Assembly (NCBI RefSeq): GCF_022879595.1
Contig: NZ_CP084266.1
Location: 558,001 to 622,000 of the forward strand
DNA: 64,000 nucleotides
Direction: 5' to 3'
Origin: Caballeronia sp. Lep1P3
GTDB taxonomy: Bacteria > Pseudomonadota > Gammaproteobacteria > Burkholderiales > Burkholderiaceae
The position numbers and the translations under genes were made by a program. Of the stretch, positions 26,737-35,149 are shown piece by piece; the stretch's first letter is position 1, and each line of letters opens with the position of its first letter. The notes beneath the pieces are model-generated. The model saw only the letters and a list, made by a program, of their open reading frames with translations, was not told where the DNA came from and searched no databases.

Positions 26737-26749
26737 GTTGTTTGACAAC
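26737..26749. promoter_or_regulatory. candidate GntR operator 2 overlapping a promoter
   Basis: GTTGTTTGACAAC is a perfect GTTGT-N3-ACAAC inverted repeat. It contains a TTGACA -35 hexamer (26742-26747) that sits 17 bases before a TACTTT -10-like hexamer (26765-26770). A repressor bound here would block the promoter of the DapA-like gene. Confidence 0.6.
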
Positions 26750-26802
26750 ATCGGCGCGCCTTGCTACTTTCGCCATACATCCAGTCAGCCAGGCGAGGCG
26801 TC

Positions 26803-27726
26803 ATGAAGGTCGAACCCCTATCCATCAACGAATTGTCGGGAAGTGTCATGGCGGTGCCGCCGCTCGCGCGACGCGCCGATTTCACGCTCGACGCCGATCA
26901 GAACCGCACGCTGATCGGCCATATCGAGGCGGGCGGCGTCCGCACCGTCCTGTACGGCGGCAACGCGAACCTGTATCACGTCGCGGTCAGCGAATATCGC
27001 GAGTTGCTTGACATGTTGGCCGGAAGCGCCGCGCCGCAGACGCGCGTGATCCCGGCGATCGGGCCCGACTACGGCAAGATGTTCGATCAGGCTCGCATTC
27101 TTGCGCAGACGAACTACCGCACCGCGATGGTCCTGCCGCTCGCCGGCTTCACGACGCCGCAAGGCGTCGCCACTGGTCTTAGACGGCTTGTCGACATCGC
27201 CGGGATGCCGTTCACGCTCTACATCAAGAGCGAAAACTACGTCGACGTGGACACGCTCGCCGCGCTCGTCGGCGATGGGACGCTGTTCGCCGTCAAATAC
27301 GCGATTCCGCGCGCCGATCCCGCCGACGACCCGTATCTGCGTCGGCTGCTGGAGAGCGTTCCGGCGGCGCAAGTCGTGTCGGGCATGGGCGAGCGCCCCG
27401 CGCTGGTCCACACGCGCGACTTCGGGCTGGCGGCGTGGACGACCGGCTCGGGCTGCATCGCGTCGAAGGCGGTCATGGCGCTGCTGCGCGCCGCGAAGTC
27501 GGGCAACATCGACGAGGCGCAGCGCCTCTACGACCGCTTCCTTCCGCTGGAAACACTGCGCGACGAGATCTCGCTGATTCGCGTGCTGCACGACGCCGTC
27601 ACGCTGTCCGGCATCGCCGACATGGGCCCGATTCTGCCGCTTCTCTCCGGAACGCCCGCCGACGCGCTGCCCGCCGTCGAGAAAGAGGCGCGCGCGCTTC
27701 TGGAATTCGACCGCTCGCTCGCCTGA
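26803..27726 (+). CDS. DapA-family (dihydrodipicolinate synthase/N-acetylneuraminate lyase) protein
   Basis: 307 residues forming a TIM barrel of the class I aldolase type: an N-terminal LYGGNANLYHV segment in place of the usual GTTGE, TRVIPAIGPDYG, MVLPLAGFTTPQGV, LYIKSENYVD, and the likely Schiff-base Lys in LFAVKYAIPR. The divergence around the substrate loop and the setting (GntR regulator, sugar-type ABC importer, mutarotase) argue against lysine biosynthesis and for a 2-keto-3-deoxy sugar-acid aldolase or dehydratase. The start at 26803 is preceded by AGGCGAGG; an upstream methionine at 26761 has no support. Control by the GntR protein is probable from the operators. Confidence 0.8.
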   Translation: MKVEPLSINELSGSVMAVPPLARRADFTLDADQNRTLIGHIEAGGVRTVLYGGNANLYHVAVSEYRELLDMLAGSAAPQTRVIPAIGPDYGKMFDQARILAQTNYRTAMVLPLAGFTTPQGVATGLRRLVDIAGMPFTLYIKSENYVDVDTLAALVGDGTLFAVKYAIPRADPADDPYLRRLLESVPAAQVVSGMGERPALVHTRDFGLAAWTTGSGCIASKAVMALLRAAKSGNIDEAQRLYDRFLPLETLRDEISLIRVLHDAVTLSGIADMGPILPLLSGTPADALPAVEKEARALLEFDRSLA

Positions 27727-27888
27727 GAAAGACGCGCTTCGCCGAGGAAACCCGGGTTAAAAGAAGTAAAACAAGTCGGGTAACAAGCGCTTCGGGTATA
27801 TCCCGAGCATCGGGCGCAAGCCCATATCGTGCAGCGGAAAAGGGCTGTTCCGCCTGTTTAGGTAACAGGCGGAGCACCTTCCGATTTG
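27727..27888. other. hairpin-rich intergenic segment after the DapA-like gene
   Basis: This is part of a 372-base gap (27727-28098) before the ABC operon. It holds a run of short inverted repeats: AACCCGGGTT (27749-27758), TCGGG-TATAT-CCCGA (near 27792), GGGC-GCAA-GCCC (near 27812), GCGGAA (27834-27839) with TTCCGC (27848-27853), and CCGCCTGTT (27850-27858) with AACAGGCGG (27864-27872). The last two overlap and exclude each other. There are no T-runs, so they are not standard terminators. A 97-codon minus-strand frame spans the region, without a ribosome site or family similarity. Confidence 0.6.
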
Positions 27889-27919
27889 CTTGACATACGA
27901 TGATTGGCTTGGATATTTT
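27889..27919 (+). promoter_or_regulatory. promoter of the ABC transporter operon with a candidate GntR operator
   Basis: A TTGACA -35 at 27890-27895 is followed after 18 bases by TATTTT at 27914-27919. Across the -35 lies CTTGACATACGAT (27889-27901), which matches operator 1 at ten of its eleven central positions. The leader to the start codon at 28099 would be about 170 bases; I see no riboswitch fold in it. Confidence 0.55.
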
Positions 27920-28098
27920 TCAGCTTCGTGAGCTAATAACGGACGCGAGGGACGCAGACCGAAAGACGAAAACACCGCGCACCGAGCAAACCAAAACGAA
28001 GCACGAAGCAAGAACAGGCCGGCGATCGACATAGCGAGACGAATCGACAAGCGACCGGACCTCGTCCCAATAGTGGTTGCGAGAAGTGAGGAGACAAA

Positions 28099-29268
28099 AT
28101 GGCTTTCAAGGCAGGACTGTCAGTGAAACTGGCGGCGCTGTGCGTCGCCGTGAGCGCGGCGTTCGCGACGAGCGCTCAGGCGGCGGACCCGGTGTCGATC
28201 AACATCGTCGACGTCGCGGGCAATCTCCAGTTGACGCAAAAGGGTTTCGAGGCGTTCAAGGCCAAGTACCCGGACCTGGTTTCCAGCATCACGTTCACGA
28301 ACGCGCCGGCGCCGCAGTTGCCCGGCAAGATCAAGGCGATGCAGGCGGCGGGCCGCTCGGACATCGACCTCGTCGTGACGGGCACCGATGCGCTCGCTGC
28401 CGGCATCCAGCAAGGTCTGTGGGAGAAGCTGCTGCCGGATCACGCCGCCGTGTTCCCCGGCGTGCTCGACAAATACGCGCCCGGTCCGCGCAAGATGCAG
28501 GACATCGCGCAGGGCTACGGCCTCGAAGTGACGTACATGCCCGCCGGCCCGCTGCTCGAATACAACCCGGCGAAAGTCGGCGATCCGCCGAAGACGCCGG
28601 ATCAGCTCCTCGCGTGGTGCAAGGCGCATCCGAACAAGCTGATTTACGCGCGCCCGGCCAACTCCGGCCCCGGCCGCACGTTCCTGATGGGCCTGCCTTA
28701 CGTCCTCGGCGACAAGAATCCGATGGACCCGGTCAACGGCTGGGACAAGACCTGGGCGTTCCTCAAGCAGTTGAACGACTGCATTCCTTACTATCCGGGT
28801 GGCACCTCGGCGGTCATGAAGGAACTGGGCGAAGGCACGCGTGACATGACCGTCACCGTGACGGGCTGGGACATCAATCCGCGCGCCCTCGGCATCGTGC
28901 CGGCGGACTTCAAGGTTCAGGCGTTCGACAACATGACGTGGGTGAACGACGCGCACTACATGGTGATCCCGAAGGGCGTGCCGAAGGAAAAGCTCGACGT
29001 GCTCTACAAGCTGATGAACTTCATGCTCGAGCCGGCGCAGCAGGCCATGACCTATGACGACGGTTACTTCTATCCGGGCCCCGCGGTCAAGGACGTGCCG
29101 CTGTCCGCCGCGCCCGCCAAGAGCCAGGAAGTGATCCAGAAGTTCGGTCGCCCCGAATACGCGAAGCTGCTGGCCGACCGGCCGCACGTCGTGCCGCTCA
29201 ATGCGCAGGCGATGGTCGCCGCGTTCCAGAAATGGGACCGCGAAATCGGCGCGGCGAAGACGAAGTAA
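28099..29268 (+). CDS. ABC transporter substrate-binding protein (PotD/solute-binding family 1 type)
   Basis: 389 residues with a GTGAGGAG ribosome site. A signal peptide (about residues 1-28, cut at AQA-AD) leads to a periplasmic binding protein: INIVDVAGNLQLTQKGFEAF, SDIDLVVTGTDALAAGIQQG, then GYGLEVTYMPAGPLLEYNPA and GGTSAVMKELGEGTRDMTVT. The layout resembles polyamine- and sugar-phosphate-type binding proteins. It delivers the solute to the two permeases encoded downstream. The ligand is not readable; the mutarotase at the operon end hints at a sugar or sugar derivative. A strong hairpin follows the stop codon, which usually raises the amount of binding protein relative to the membrane parts. 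Confidence 0.9.
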   Translation: MAFKAGLSVKLAALCVAVSAAFATSAQAADPVSINIVDVAGNLQLTQKGFEAFKAKYPDLVSSITFTNAPAPQLPGKIKAMQAAGRSDIDLVVTGTDALAAGIQQGLWEKLLPDHAAVFPGVLDKYAPGPRKMQDIAQGYGLEVTYMPAGPLLEYNPAKVGDPPKTPDQLLAWCKAHPNKLIYARPANSGPGRTFLMGLPYVLGDKNPMDPVNGWDKTWAFLKQLNDCIPYYPGGTSAVMKELGEGTRDMTVTVTGWDINPRALGIVPADFKVQAFDNMTWVNDAHYMVIPKGVPKEKLDVLYKLMNFMLEPAQQAMTYDDGYFYPGPAVKDVPLSAAPAKSQEVIQKFGRPEYAKLLADRPHVVPLNAQAMVAAFQKWDREIGAAKTK

Positions 29269-29302
29269 GCGAAGTCGGTACATCGCTCGGGTTTGGCAAT
29301 TG

Positions 29303-29332
29303 GCGGCGGCGTTCCTCGCGGAACGCCGCCGC
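29303..29332 (+). other. 13-base-pair mRNA hairpin between binding-protein and ATPase genes
   Basis: The arms 29303-29315 and 29320-29332 are perfect inverse copies (starting GCGGCGGCGTTCC) around a TCGC tetraloop. There is no T-run, so it is more likely an RNA-stability element or partial attenuator. Such hairpins after binding-protein genes protect the upstream message from 3' decay. Confidence 0.8.
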
Positions 29333-29352
29333 TCGCGCAACAGGGAATCGTC

Positions 29353-30441
29353 ATGAAGCACACTTTTGAGCAGTTGCGCCTCGACTCGGTCTCGCGCAGC
29401 TTCACCAACGCGGAAGGGCATCAGCTCGCCGCGCTGAAGGGCCTCGATCTCAACATCCAGCGCGGCGAGTTCATCGCGCTGCTCGGGCCGTCGGGCTGCG
29501 GCAAGTCGACCGCGCTCAACTGCATCGCCGGCTTGCAGCCGTTGACGGGCGGCGGCATCTGGCTCGACGACAAACGCATCGACATCCTGCCGCCCGAAAA
29601 ACGCGGCTTCGGCATGGTGTTTCAGAACTACGCGCTGTTTCCGCACATGTCCGTGCTGGACAACGTCGGCTTCGGACTCAAGATGCGCGGCGTGTCGAAG
29701 GCGGAAGCGACGAAGCGCGCGAAGGCCGCGCTGAATCTGGTGCAGTTGATCGGACACGACGCGAAGCTGCCCGGCCAGCTTTCCGGCGGCCAGCAGCAGC
29801 GCGTGGCGATTGCGCGCGCGATCGTCATCGAGCCGCCGCTCGTGTTGATGGACGAACCGCTATCCAATCTCGACACGAAGCTGCGCATCGAAATGCGCGC
29901 CGAAATCCGCCGCATCCACGGCAAGCTGGAGCGCGCGACCATCTACGTGACGCACGATCAGGACGAGGCGCTCTCGATGGCCGACCGCATCGTCGTGATG
30001 AAGGAGGGCGTCGTGCAGCAAGTCGCGTCGCCGAGGGAAGTCTATTCGCGGCCGAAGAACCTGCACGTCGCGCGTTTCATGGGCTTTCGCAACGTCGCGC
30101 CGTTCACGCTCGAAGGCACGCAGGGCGAAACGGTGGCCGTGAGTGCGAACGGCGTGCGTCTTCTCGGCACGCCGATGGAAGGCTTCGACAGCAAGAGCGT
30201 CAGTGTCGCGCTGCGTCCGGAAGACCTGGAGCGCGCCTCGCCGGGCGATCAGAATGCATTCGATGCGCGCGTCGAAACCGTCGAATACGGCGGCCGCGAT
30301 TCGCTGATTCGCGTGGACACCGCGTTCGGCAAGCTGTGGGCGCGCATCCTGGGCGAATGCACGGAAGGCGAGCGCATCGCGTTGCGCGTCGCGCCGTCGA
30401 AGGCGCTCGTCTATGGACAAGAACGCGGAGAAGAGAAATGA
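29353..30441 (+). CDS. ABC transporter ATP-binding protein (PotA/UgpC type)
   Basis: 362 residues. Walker A GPSGCGKST at 45-53, Q-loop FQNYALFPHMS near 90, signature LSGGQQQR from 143, Walker B LVLMDEPLSNLD from 163, H-loop YVTHDQDEAL, and a C-terminal TOBE domain from about 240 (MGFRNVAPFTLEG, SVALRPEDLE). This is the CUT1/polyamine group that powers import. The ATG at 29353 was chosen over an in-frame upstream start because that one lies in the hairpin. It overlaps the first permease gene by ATGA. Confidence 0.94.
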   Translation: MKHTFEQLRLDSVSRSFTNAEGHQLAALKGLDLNIQRGEFIALLGPSGCGKSTALNCIAGLQPLTGGGIWLDDKRIDILPPEKRGFGMVFQNYALFPHMSVLDNVGFGLKMRGVSKAEATKRAKAALNLVQLIGHDAKLPGQLSGGQQQRVAIARAIVIEPPLVLMDEPLSNLDTKLRIEMRAEIRRIHGKLERATIYVTHDQDEALSMADRIVVMKEGVVQQVASPREVYSRPKNLHVARFMGFRNVAPFTLEGTQGETVAVSANGVRLLGTPMEGFDSKSVSVALRPEDLERASPGDQNAFDARVETVEYGGRDSLIRVDTAFGKLWARILGECTEGERIALRVAPSKALVYGQERGEEK

Positions 30442-31301
30442 TCGCGCTTCCCGCGCAGCGCGACGCGAAGGGCTGGCTCGTCGCGCCGGCGCTCGTTTTC
30501 ATCATCGCGCTCTTCATTTATCCGTTTGCCTACGGGCTCATGCTCTCGTTCAATCCGATGAACGGCGGCGGCGCATGGGCGAACTACGTAACGTTCTTCA
30601 CCGACACGTCGATGTGGCCGACGATCATCGTCACGCTGAAGCTCGCCGTGCCCGCGACGATCATCAACGTCGGCGTGTCGGTGCCGGTCGCGTTCGCGCT
30701 CCGGCGCTCGTCGCCGTATCAGAAGTTCGCGACGACGCTGCTCGTCATTCCGGTGACGCTCGGCACCGTGCTGATCGCCGACGGCATGCTCACGTACTTC
30801 AGTCCGAACGGCTGGTTTCCGCAGGCGATTCAGGCGCTGCATCTGTACGGCGACGAAGTGCGGCTCACGCATAACTACTGGGGCGTGCTGATCTCGCTGA
30901 TCGTGTCGGGCTTTCCGTTCGCGTTCCTGCTCACGCTCTCGTATGTGACGGGCATCGATCCGACGCTCGCCCGCGCCGCCGCGACGCTCGGCGCGAGTCC
31001 GTGGCAGCAGTTCCGCCAGATCTATCTGCCGCTGCTTCTGCCCGGCCTCACGATGACCGCGTGCCTTTCGTTCGTGCAGGCGTTCTCGGTGTTTCCGTCG
31101 GCGGTGCTGCTCGGCGCGCCGGCCGGCCCCACGCGCGTCATTTCGATCGCCGCATCGGAGGCCGCGTTCGAGAGCTACGATTACTCGCTCGCCTCGACGA
31201 TCGCCATCGTGATGGGCTTCGTGCAACTGCTGGTCGTGGGCGGCATGCTGGGCGCGCGCCGCTTCTTCTACACCGGCCCGGTGACGGGAGGCAAAGGCTG
31301 A
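30438..31301 (+). CDS. ABC transporter permease 1
   Basis: 287 residues with six predicted membrane helices. The coupling-helix (EAA) loop reads LARAAATLGASPWQQFRQIY, near residue 180, followed by LPLLLPGLTMTACLSF. It belongs to the binding-protein-dependent transport permease family and pairs with permease 2. Its start overlaps the ATPase stop and its stop overlaps the next start by one base (TGATG), so all are translated as one unit. Confidence 0.92.
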   Translation: MIALPAQRDAKGWLVAPALVFIIALFIYPFAYGLMLSFNPMNGGGAWANYVTFFTDTSMWPTIIVTLKLAVPATIINVGVSVPVAFALRRSSPYQKFATTLLVIPVTLGTVLIADGMLTYFSPNGWFPQAIQALHLYGDEVRLTHNYWGVLISLIVSGFPFAFLLTLSYVTGIDPTLARAAATLGASPWQQFRQIYLPLLLPGLTMTACLSFVQAFSVFPSAVLLGAPAGPTRVISIAASEAAFESYDYSLASTIAIVMGFVQLLVVGGMLGARRFFYTGPVTGGKG

Positions 31302-32209
31302 TGACTACCGACAACCGAGCCGCGTCGAGCTGGCAGGCAGAAGCGCCGACTCAACGCTCCGGCAAGAAAATGAAACAGCAAGCGAGCCTGCGCGACAGGC
31401 TGTGGAAGACGTTCGTCTGGATCACGATGGGCTTTTTCCTCGTCAACGTGCTGCTGCTCATCGCGACGGTCGCGGTCAACTCCGTCGCGACGCGCTGGTT
31501 CGGCACGCTGTTGCCGCAAGGCTTCACGCTGCACTGGTACGCGCAGGCGTGGAGCGACTTCCAGTTGTCGAGCGTGCTGCTCGTCACGCTCGAAGTGGTG
31601 GGCGCGGTGGTGCTGCTGTCCATTCTGCTCGGCGTGCCGGCCGCGTATGCGCTCGCGCGCGTGCAGTTTCCGGGCAAGCGTTTCGCGATGCTCGTCTTTC
31701 TGCTGCCCTTGATGGTGCCGCCCGTGACCTACGGCATCCCGATGGCCACCGTCATGTACAAGTTCCATCTGGCCGGCACGCTGACCGGCGTGATCCTCGC
31801 GAACCTCGTGCCGGCGCTGCCGTTCGTGATTCTGGTGATGACGCCGTTCATCGAGCAGATCGATCCGAATCTCGAATCCGCCGCGCGGATTTTCGGGGCG
31901 AACACGGCGCGCTATTTCCGCTACGTGCTGCTGCCGCTGCTCGTGCCGGGCATGCTCGCGGCGGGGCTGCTCGTGCTGGTGCGGACCATCGGCATGTTCG
32001 AGCTGACGTTCTTCACCGCCGGGCCGACCACGCAGACGCTCGTCGTCGCGCTGTACTACGCCGTGTTTTCGACGGGCGTGCGCGCGCCGCAATCGATCGA
32101 CGCCATGGCGATGATCTACATGGCCATCACGCTCGTCTGGGTGCTGATCGCGCTGCAGTTCGTGAGTCCGACGCAGCTCGTTTCGCGCGTGAAGGAGCAG
32201 CGTCAGTGA
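31301..32209 (+). CDS. ABC transporter permease 2
   Basis: 302 residues, six membrane helices after a polar N-terminal tail of about 40 residues. The EAA loop is LESAARIFGANTARYFRYVL, then LPLLVPGMLAAGLLVLVR. An internal methionine at about residue 24 could also be the start; the overlap of 31301 with the upstream stop favours the longer form. It forms the channel with permease 1. Confidence 0.91.
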   Translation: MTTDNRAASSWQAEAPTQRSGKKMKQQASLRDRLWKTFVWITMGFFLVNVLLLIATVAVNSVATRWFGTLLPQGFTLHWYAQAWSDFQLSSVLLVTLEVVGAVVLLSILLGVPAAYALARVQFPGKRFAMLVFLLPLMVPPVTYGIPMATVMYKFHLAGTLTGVILANLVPALPFVILVMTPFIEQIDPNLESAARIFGANTARYFRYVLLPLLVPGMLAAGLLVLVRTIGMFELTFFTAGPTTQTLVVALYYAVFSTGVRAPQSIDAMAMIYMAITLVWVLIALQFVSPTQLVSRVKEQRQ

Positions 32210-33111
32210 TGCGCGCGGTGATCGATCTGAAGGCCGAGCCGCTGTTGCGCATCGCGAGCGGCGCGCATGTGCTGGAACTCGCGCCGGCGGCTGGCGGGCG
32301 CATCACGCGCTTCTCGACGCGAGACGATCGTGGCGTGCATGACTGGCTCGTGCCGATCACGGCCTCGAACTGGCCGTGCGATGCGTGGCCGAAGGGCGGC
32401 AGCTATCCGCTGGTGCCGTTCTCCAACCGCGTGCGCGACGCGCGGTTTCCCGCGCCCGACGGCGCGCGCATCGAACTGGCGACGTTTCCCGGCATGGCGC
32501 ACGCGCTGCACGGCTTCGGCCAGTACGCGCCGTGGAGCGTCGAGCGTCACGACGCGGATTGCATCGAGATGCGCTATGTCCATCGCGCGAGCGAGCATGG
32601 CTGGCCGTGGGCGTTCGACGCCATCCAGACGATTCGCGCGACCGCCGAAGGCGCGCACATGTCGATGCGCGTCGTCAACCGGTCGTCGCAGCCGATGCCC
32701 GCGGGCTTCGGCTTTCATCCGTACTTCGCGGCGGAGCGCGCCGAACTCGACGCGTCCACGCTCTGGCGGCACGAAGCGGAAATCGCGCTCGGACCGTCCG
32801 ACGATGCGCCGCCGCGCCGCCATGTCAAGGAATCGGGCGGCTATACGCGTTATCTGAGCGGCTGGGTCGGGCGTGCGACGCTTTCCTACGCGAACGGCCG
32901 CACGCTCGCGCTGACCGCCGATGCCGCGCTCGGCCATGCGATCGTGCATTGCCCCGCGGGTGGCGCGTATCTCTGCGTCGAGCCGGTCTCGCATGTGAGC
33001 GACGGCTTCAATCTCGATGCGCAAGGCATCCGGGGAACGGGCGTCGTCGTCGTGCCGGCGGGTGGCGAAATCGCGGCGTCGCTCGCGATGACGGTGACGG
33101 CCGGCGTCTGA
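32209..33111 (+). CDS. aldose 1-epimerase (mutarotase) family protein
   Basis: 300 residues with the galactose-mutarotase beta-sandwich pattern: LELAPAAGGRITRF, YPLVPFSNRVRDARF, AHALHGFGQYAPW with the catalytic-type His, PAGFGFHPYF with the second His, and C-terminal LCVEPVSHVSDGFN with a Glu in the position of the general base. The family converts alpha and beta sugar anomers, or acts on hexose-6-phosphates. It is joined to permease 2 by TGATG and is the last gene of the importer operon, which supports a sugar-like transported substrate. Confidence 0.88.
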   Translation: MRAVIDLKAEPLLRIASGAHVLELAPAAGGRITRFSTRDDRGVHDWLVPITASNWPCDAWPKGGSYPLVPFSNRVRDARFPAPDGARIELATFPGMAHALHGFGQYAPWSVERHDADCIEMRYVHRASEHGWPWAFDAIQTIRATAEGAHMSMRVVNRSSQPMPAGFGFHPYFAAERAELDASTLWRHEAEIALGPSDDAPPRRHVKESGGYTRYLSGWVGRATLSYANGRTLALTADAALGHAIVHCPAGGAYLCVEPVSHVSDGFNLDAQGIRGTGVVVVPAGGEIAASLAMTVTAGV

Positions 33112-33133
33112 GGCGCGTGACGCGCCCGGCGTA

Positions 33134-33586
33134 TCAGCGGGCGACGGGCGCGAAGAAGAACGCATCGATCAGATCGACGATGCGCCACGTCGAGCAGGGA
33201 CGCCTGCAGTGCGCGTCGAAGCCGGCATCCTTGAGCGTCTGCACCGGATCGGCGGGCCATACGTTGCTCATCGCGACGAGCAGGCGGCCCGTCGCGTCCG
33301 CATCCATGCGCAGCGTGCGCAGAAAGACATAACCCGATTCGCTGTCGAGACACGTATCGAGGACGAGCGCCTGCGGCTGCCACGCAAGCACGAGCGCGCG
33401 CACCGACTTCAGGTCCTGCGAATGGATGACCTGCAAGCCCTTCAGACGAAGCTGCATGGCGAGCGTATCGCCGATGGACTTGTCCTTGTGCGCGATCAAC
33501 ACGCGGCGCGCGCAATCGCCCGCGCGCGCCCGCTTGATGCGCCACAGCGCGAACTCGCGCTCGTTGTCCGTGAGACGGCTCGCCAT
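33134..33586 (-). CDS. degenerate response-regulator receiver protein
   Basis: 150 residues. The fold of a CheY-type receiver is visible: VLIAHKDKSIGDTLAMQLRL, a phospho-acceptor-like Asp77 in ALVLDTCLDSESG, and AMSNVWPADPVQTLKDAGFD. The acidic pair is mostly lost (H-K-D instead of D-D), and the conserved Lys-Pro is replaced by Arg-Pro (CRRPCST), so phosphorylation is doubtful. There is a 28-residue basic N-terminal extension. It diverges from the frameshifted LuxR-type regulator at 33783; both may belong to one signalling set. Output is unknown. Confidence 0.7.
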   Translation of the reverse strand: MASRLTDNEREFALWRIKRARAGDCARRVLIAHKDKSIGDTLAMQLRLKGLQVIHSQDLKSVRALVLAWQPQALVLDTCLDSESGYVFLRTLRMDADATGRLLVAMSNVWPADPVQTLKDAGFDAHCRRPCSTWRIVDLIDAFFFAPVAR

Positions 33587-33782
33587 GTCGTCCTCCTCGT
33601 CGTGAGCGGATCGCGTGTCGATTCGAATGCGGCCAGTGTCGGCGCTTCGTGCCGTGTCCTGAACCCGGCGCGCGTGGGGACGCGGGGGAATTTTCGGGGA
33701 CCGCTGAACCTATCCCTGCCAATGGAGGGATGGATGGCATGCGCGCCGCGCGTAACATCGAAGGCGTTCTCGGGGGCTTGCA

Positions 33783-34479
33783 ATGGAAAACGGCTACTTC
33801 AAAACAGTATTGCTGGTAGAGGACGAAGGGCTCACGCGGAGCGCGATGAAAAGCCTGATCCTCGCGAACGAGCCGTTGCTCGAGATCGACGAAGCCGACG
33901 GCGTCGAACAGGCGAAAGCGAAGCTCGCCGCCGGATCATACGATCTGATGTTCCTCGACTATCACCTGCGCGGACAGGCCACCGGCATGGACCTGCTCAA
34001 CTGGATACGCGAGGAAGAGCGCGAGGTGCAGACCATCATGCTGTCCGCGCAGGACGACCGCGGACACCGTGCTCGAATGCATCAGAAATGGCGCGTGCGG
34101 TTTCATCTCGAAGGGCAGCGAGCAGGGCGCGAGCGTGTTCCGCGAAGCGCTGAAGACCATTCTCAACGGGCGCGTCTATCTGCCCAACACCGTGCTCGGC
34201 AAGGGCGGCCACAGTCCGAAGCCGGTTTCGACGCACGCGGGCGTCACCGTCGAGTCGCTCGATTTGCCGCCGCGTCTCACCGAGACGCTGCGCTATCTGC
34301 TGCAAGGGCTGTCGAACAAGGCCATCGCGCGCAAGATGAACATCAGCGAAAACACCGCCAAGGAATATTCGAGCGATCTGCTTGCGCGCTTTCACGTCAC
34401 GCGCCGGACGTTTCTGATCGTCGAAATGGCGCGGCGAGGAATCGAGATGCCGATGGGGAATGCGTCGTCGGCGTCCTAA
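33783..34479 (+). pseudogene. LuxR/NarL-type response regulator broken by a frameshift
   Basis: From the ATG at 33783 the receiver runs normally (VLLVEDEGLTRSAMKSLIL, Asp59 in LMFLDYHLRG, then TIMLSAQDDR) until about 34060. After one extra G in CGCGGAC (34061-34064) the correct continuation is in the next frame: TVLECIRNGACGFISKGSEQ with the conserved Lys, a linker, and the LuxR helix-turn-helix LLQGLSNKAIARKMNISENT, ending at 34479. Coding quality is good on both sides, so the change is either very recent or an assembly error. Without it the product would be about 231 residues. Confidence 0.8.
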
Positions 34480-34587
34480 GCGGCCGTTCGACACTTTCCT
34501 CGTTTCTCACGAAATTCTCAAAATTCTGACGATTTCCGCCGAGATGGTAAGGTAGAGCCCGTTTATTTCGAGACGGGAAACGCGCAG

Positions 34588-35145
34588 GTGAACAGCAGGT
34601 CGATGTTAATCAGAATGAAAGGCGCCGGGACGTTGATCGCGTCCGCAACGGCGTTCGTACTCGCGGCATGCGCGCCGCTTCCCCAGCAACAAAGCGCGGC
34701 CGATGCCGCCGCCGCCGCGTCCGCTGCATCGGCGGCGCAGGCCGCGTCTGCCGCAGCCGCAGCGAAGGCCGCCGCGCCCGCACCGGGGCCGACGGAGCAG
34801 CGCATCGTTGTCGGCGGGGCGAGCGGATTTCGCGTCACCGTGACGACTACGCCGCCCGCGCAAGTCTGCGACAACACCGCTTTCGCCGATGGCGTGCGCT
34901 ACGGCTATGCGCTGACGTGGAACCGGCTCGTCGGCGAAGAGGCGCGGGCGAGCGGCGGCAAGCCCGCCAAAACGAAGCTCGCCAAGTTCGATCCCTCCGC
35001 GATCCACTCGCAGGACGACCAATACAAGATCGAGTGGAACGGCAAGGAGCGCGCGAACGCGTGCGCCTCGGACGGCTATTTGATCGGGCGCGTCGTCGGC
35101 ACGCATCTCGCGGGCGTCGACATGCGCAGCGGCAAGCCGTCGTAA
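34588..35145 (+). CDS. putative lipoprotein with an Ala-rich linker
   Basis: 185 residues from a GTG at 34588, or 180 and 176 from ATGs at 34603 and 34615; the lipobox (VLAAC, Cys28 of the long form) fits any of them. Residues 36-64 are almost only Ala and Ser, a flexible tether to the outer membrane. The folded part from about 70 contains RIVVGGASGFRVTVTT, YGYALTWNRLVG and YKIEWNGKERANACASDG, with two cysteines that may form a disulfide. I recognise no family. It converges with another lipoprotein gene 4 bases away. Confidence 0.65.
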   Translation: MNSRSMLIRMKGAGTLIASATAFVLAACAPLPQQQSAADAAAAASAASAAQAASAAAAAKAAAPAPGPTEQRIVVGGASGFRVTVTTTPPAQVCDNTAFADGVRYGYALTWNRLVGEEARASGGKPAKTKLAKFDPSAIHSQDDQYKIEWNGKERANACASDGYLIGRVVGTHLAGVDMRSGKPS

Positions 35146-35149
35146 GCGC

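Noticed and set aside
27757..28050. 97-codon minus-strand frame in the gap before the ABC operon
   Set aside because: No ribosome site, no recognisable family, and it runs through the hairpin cluster and the predicted promoter; treated as non-coding.
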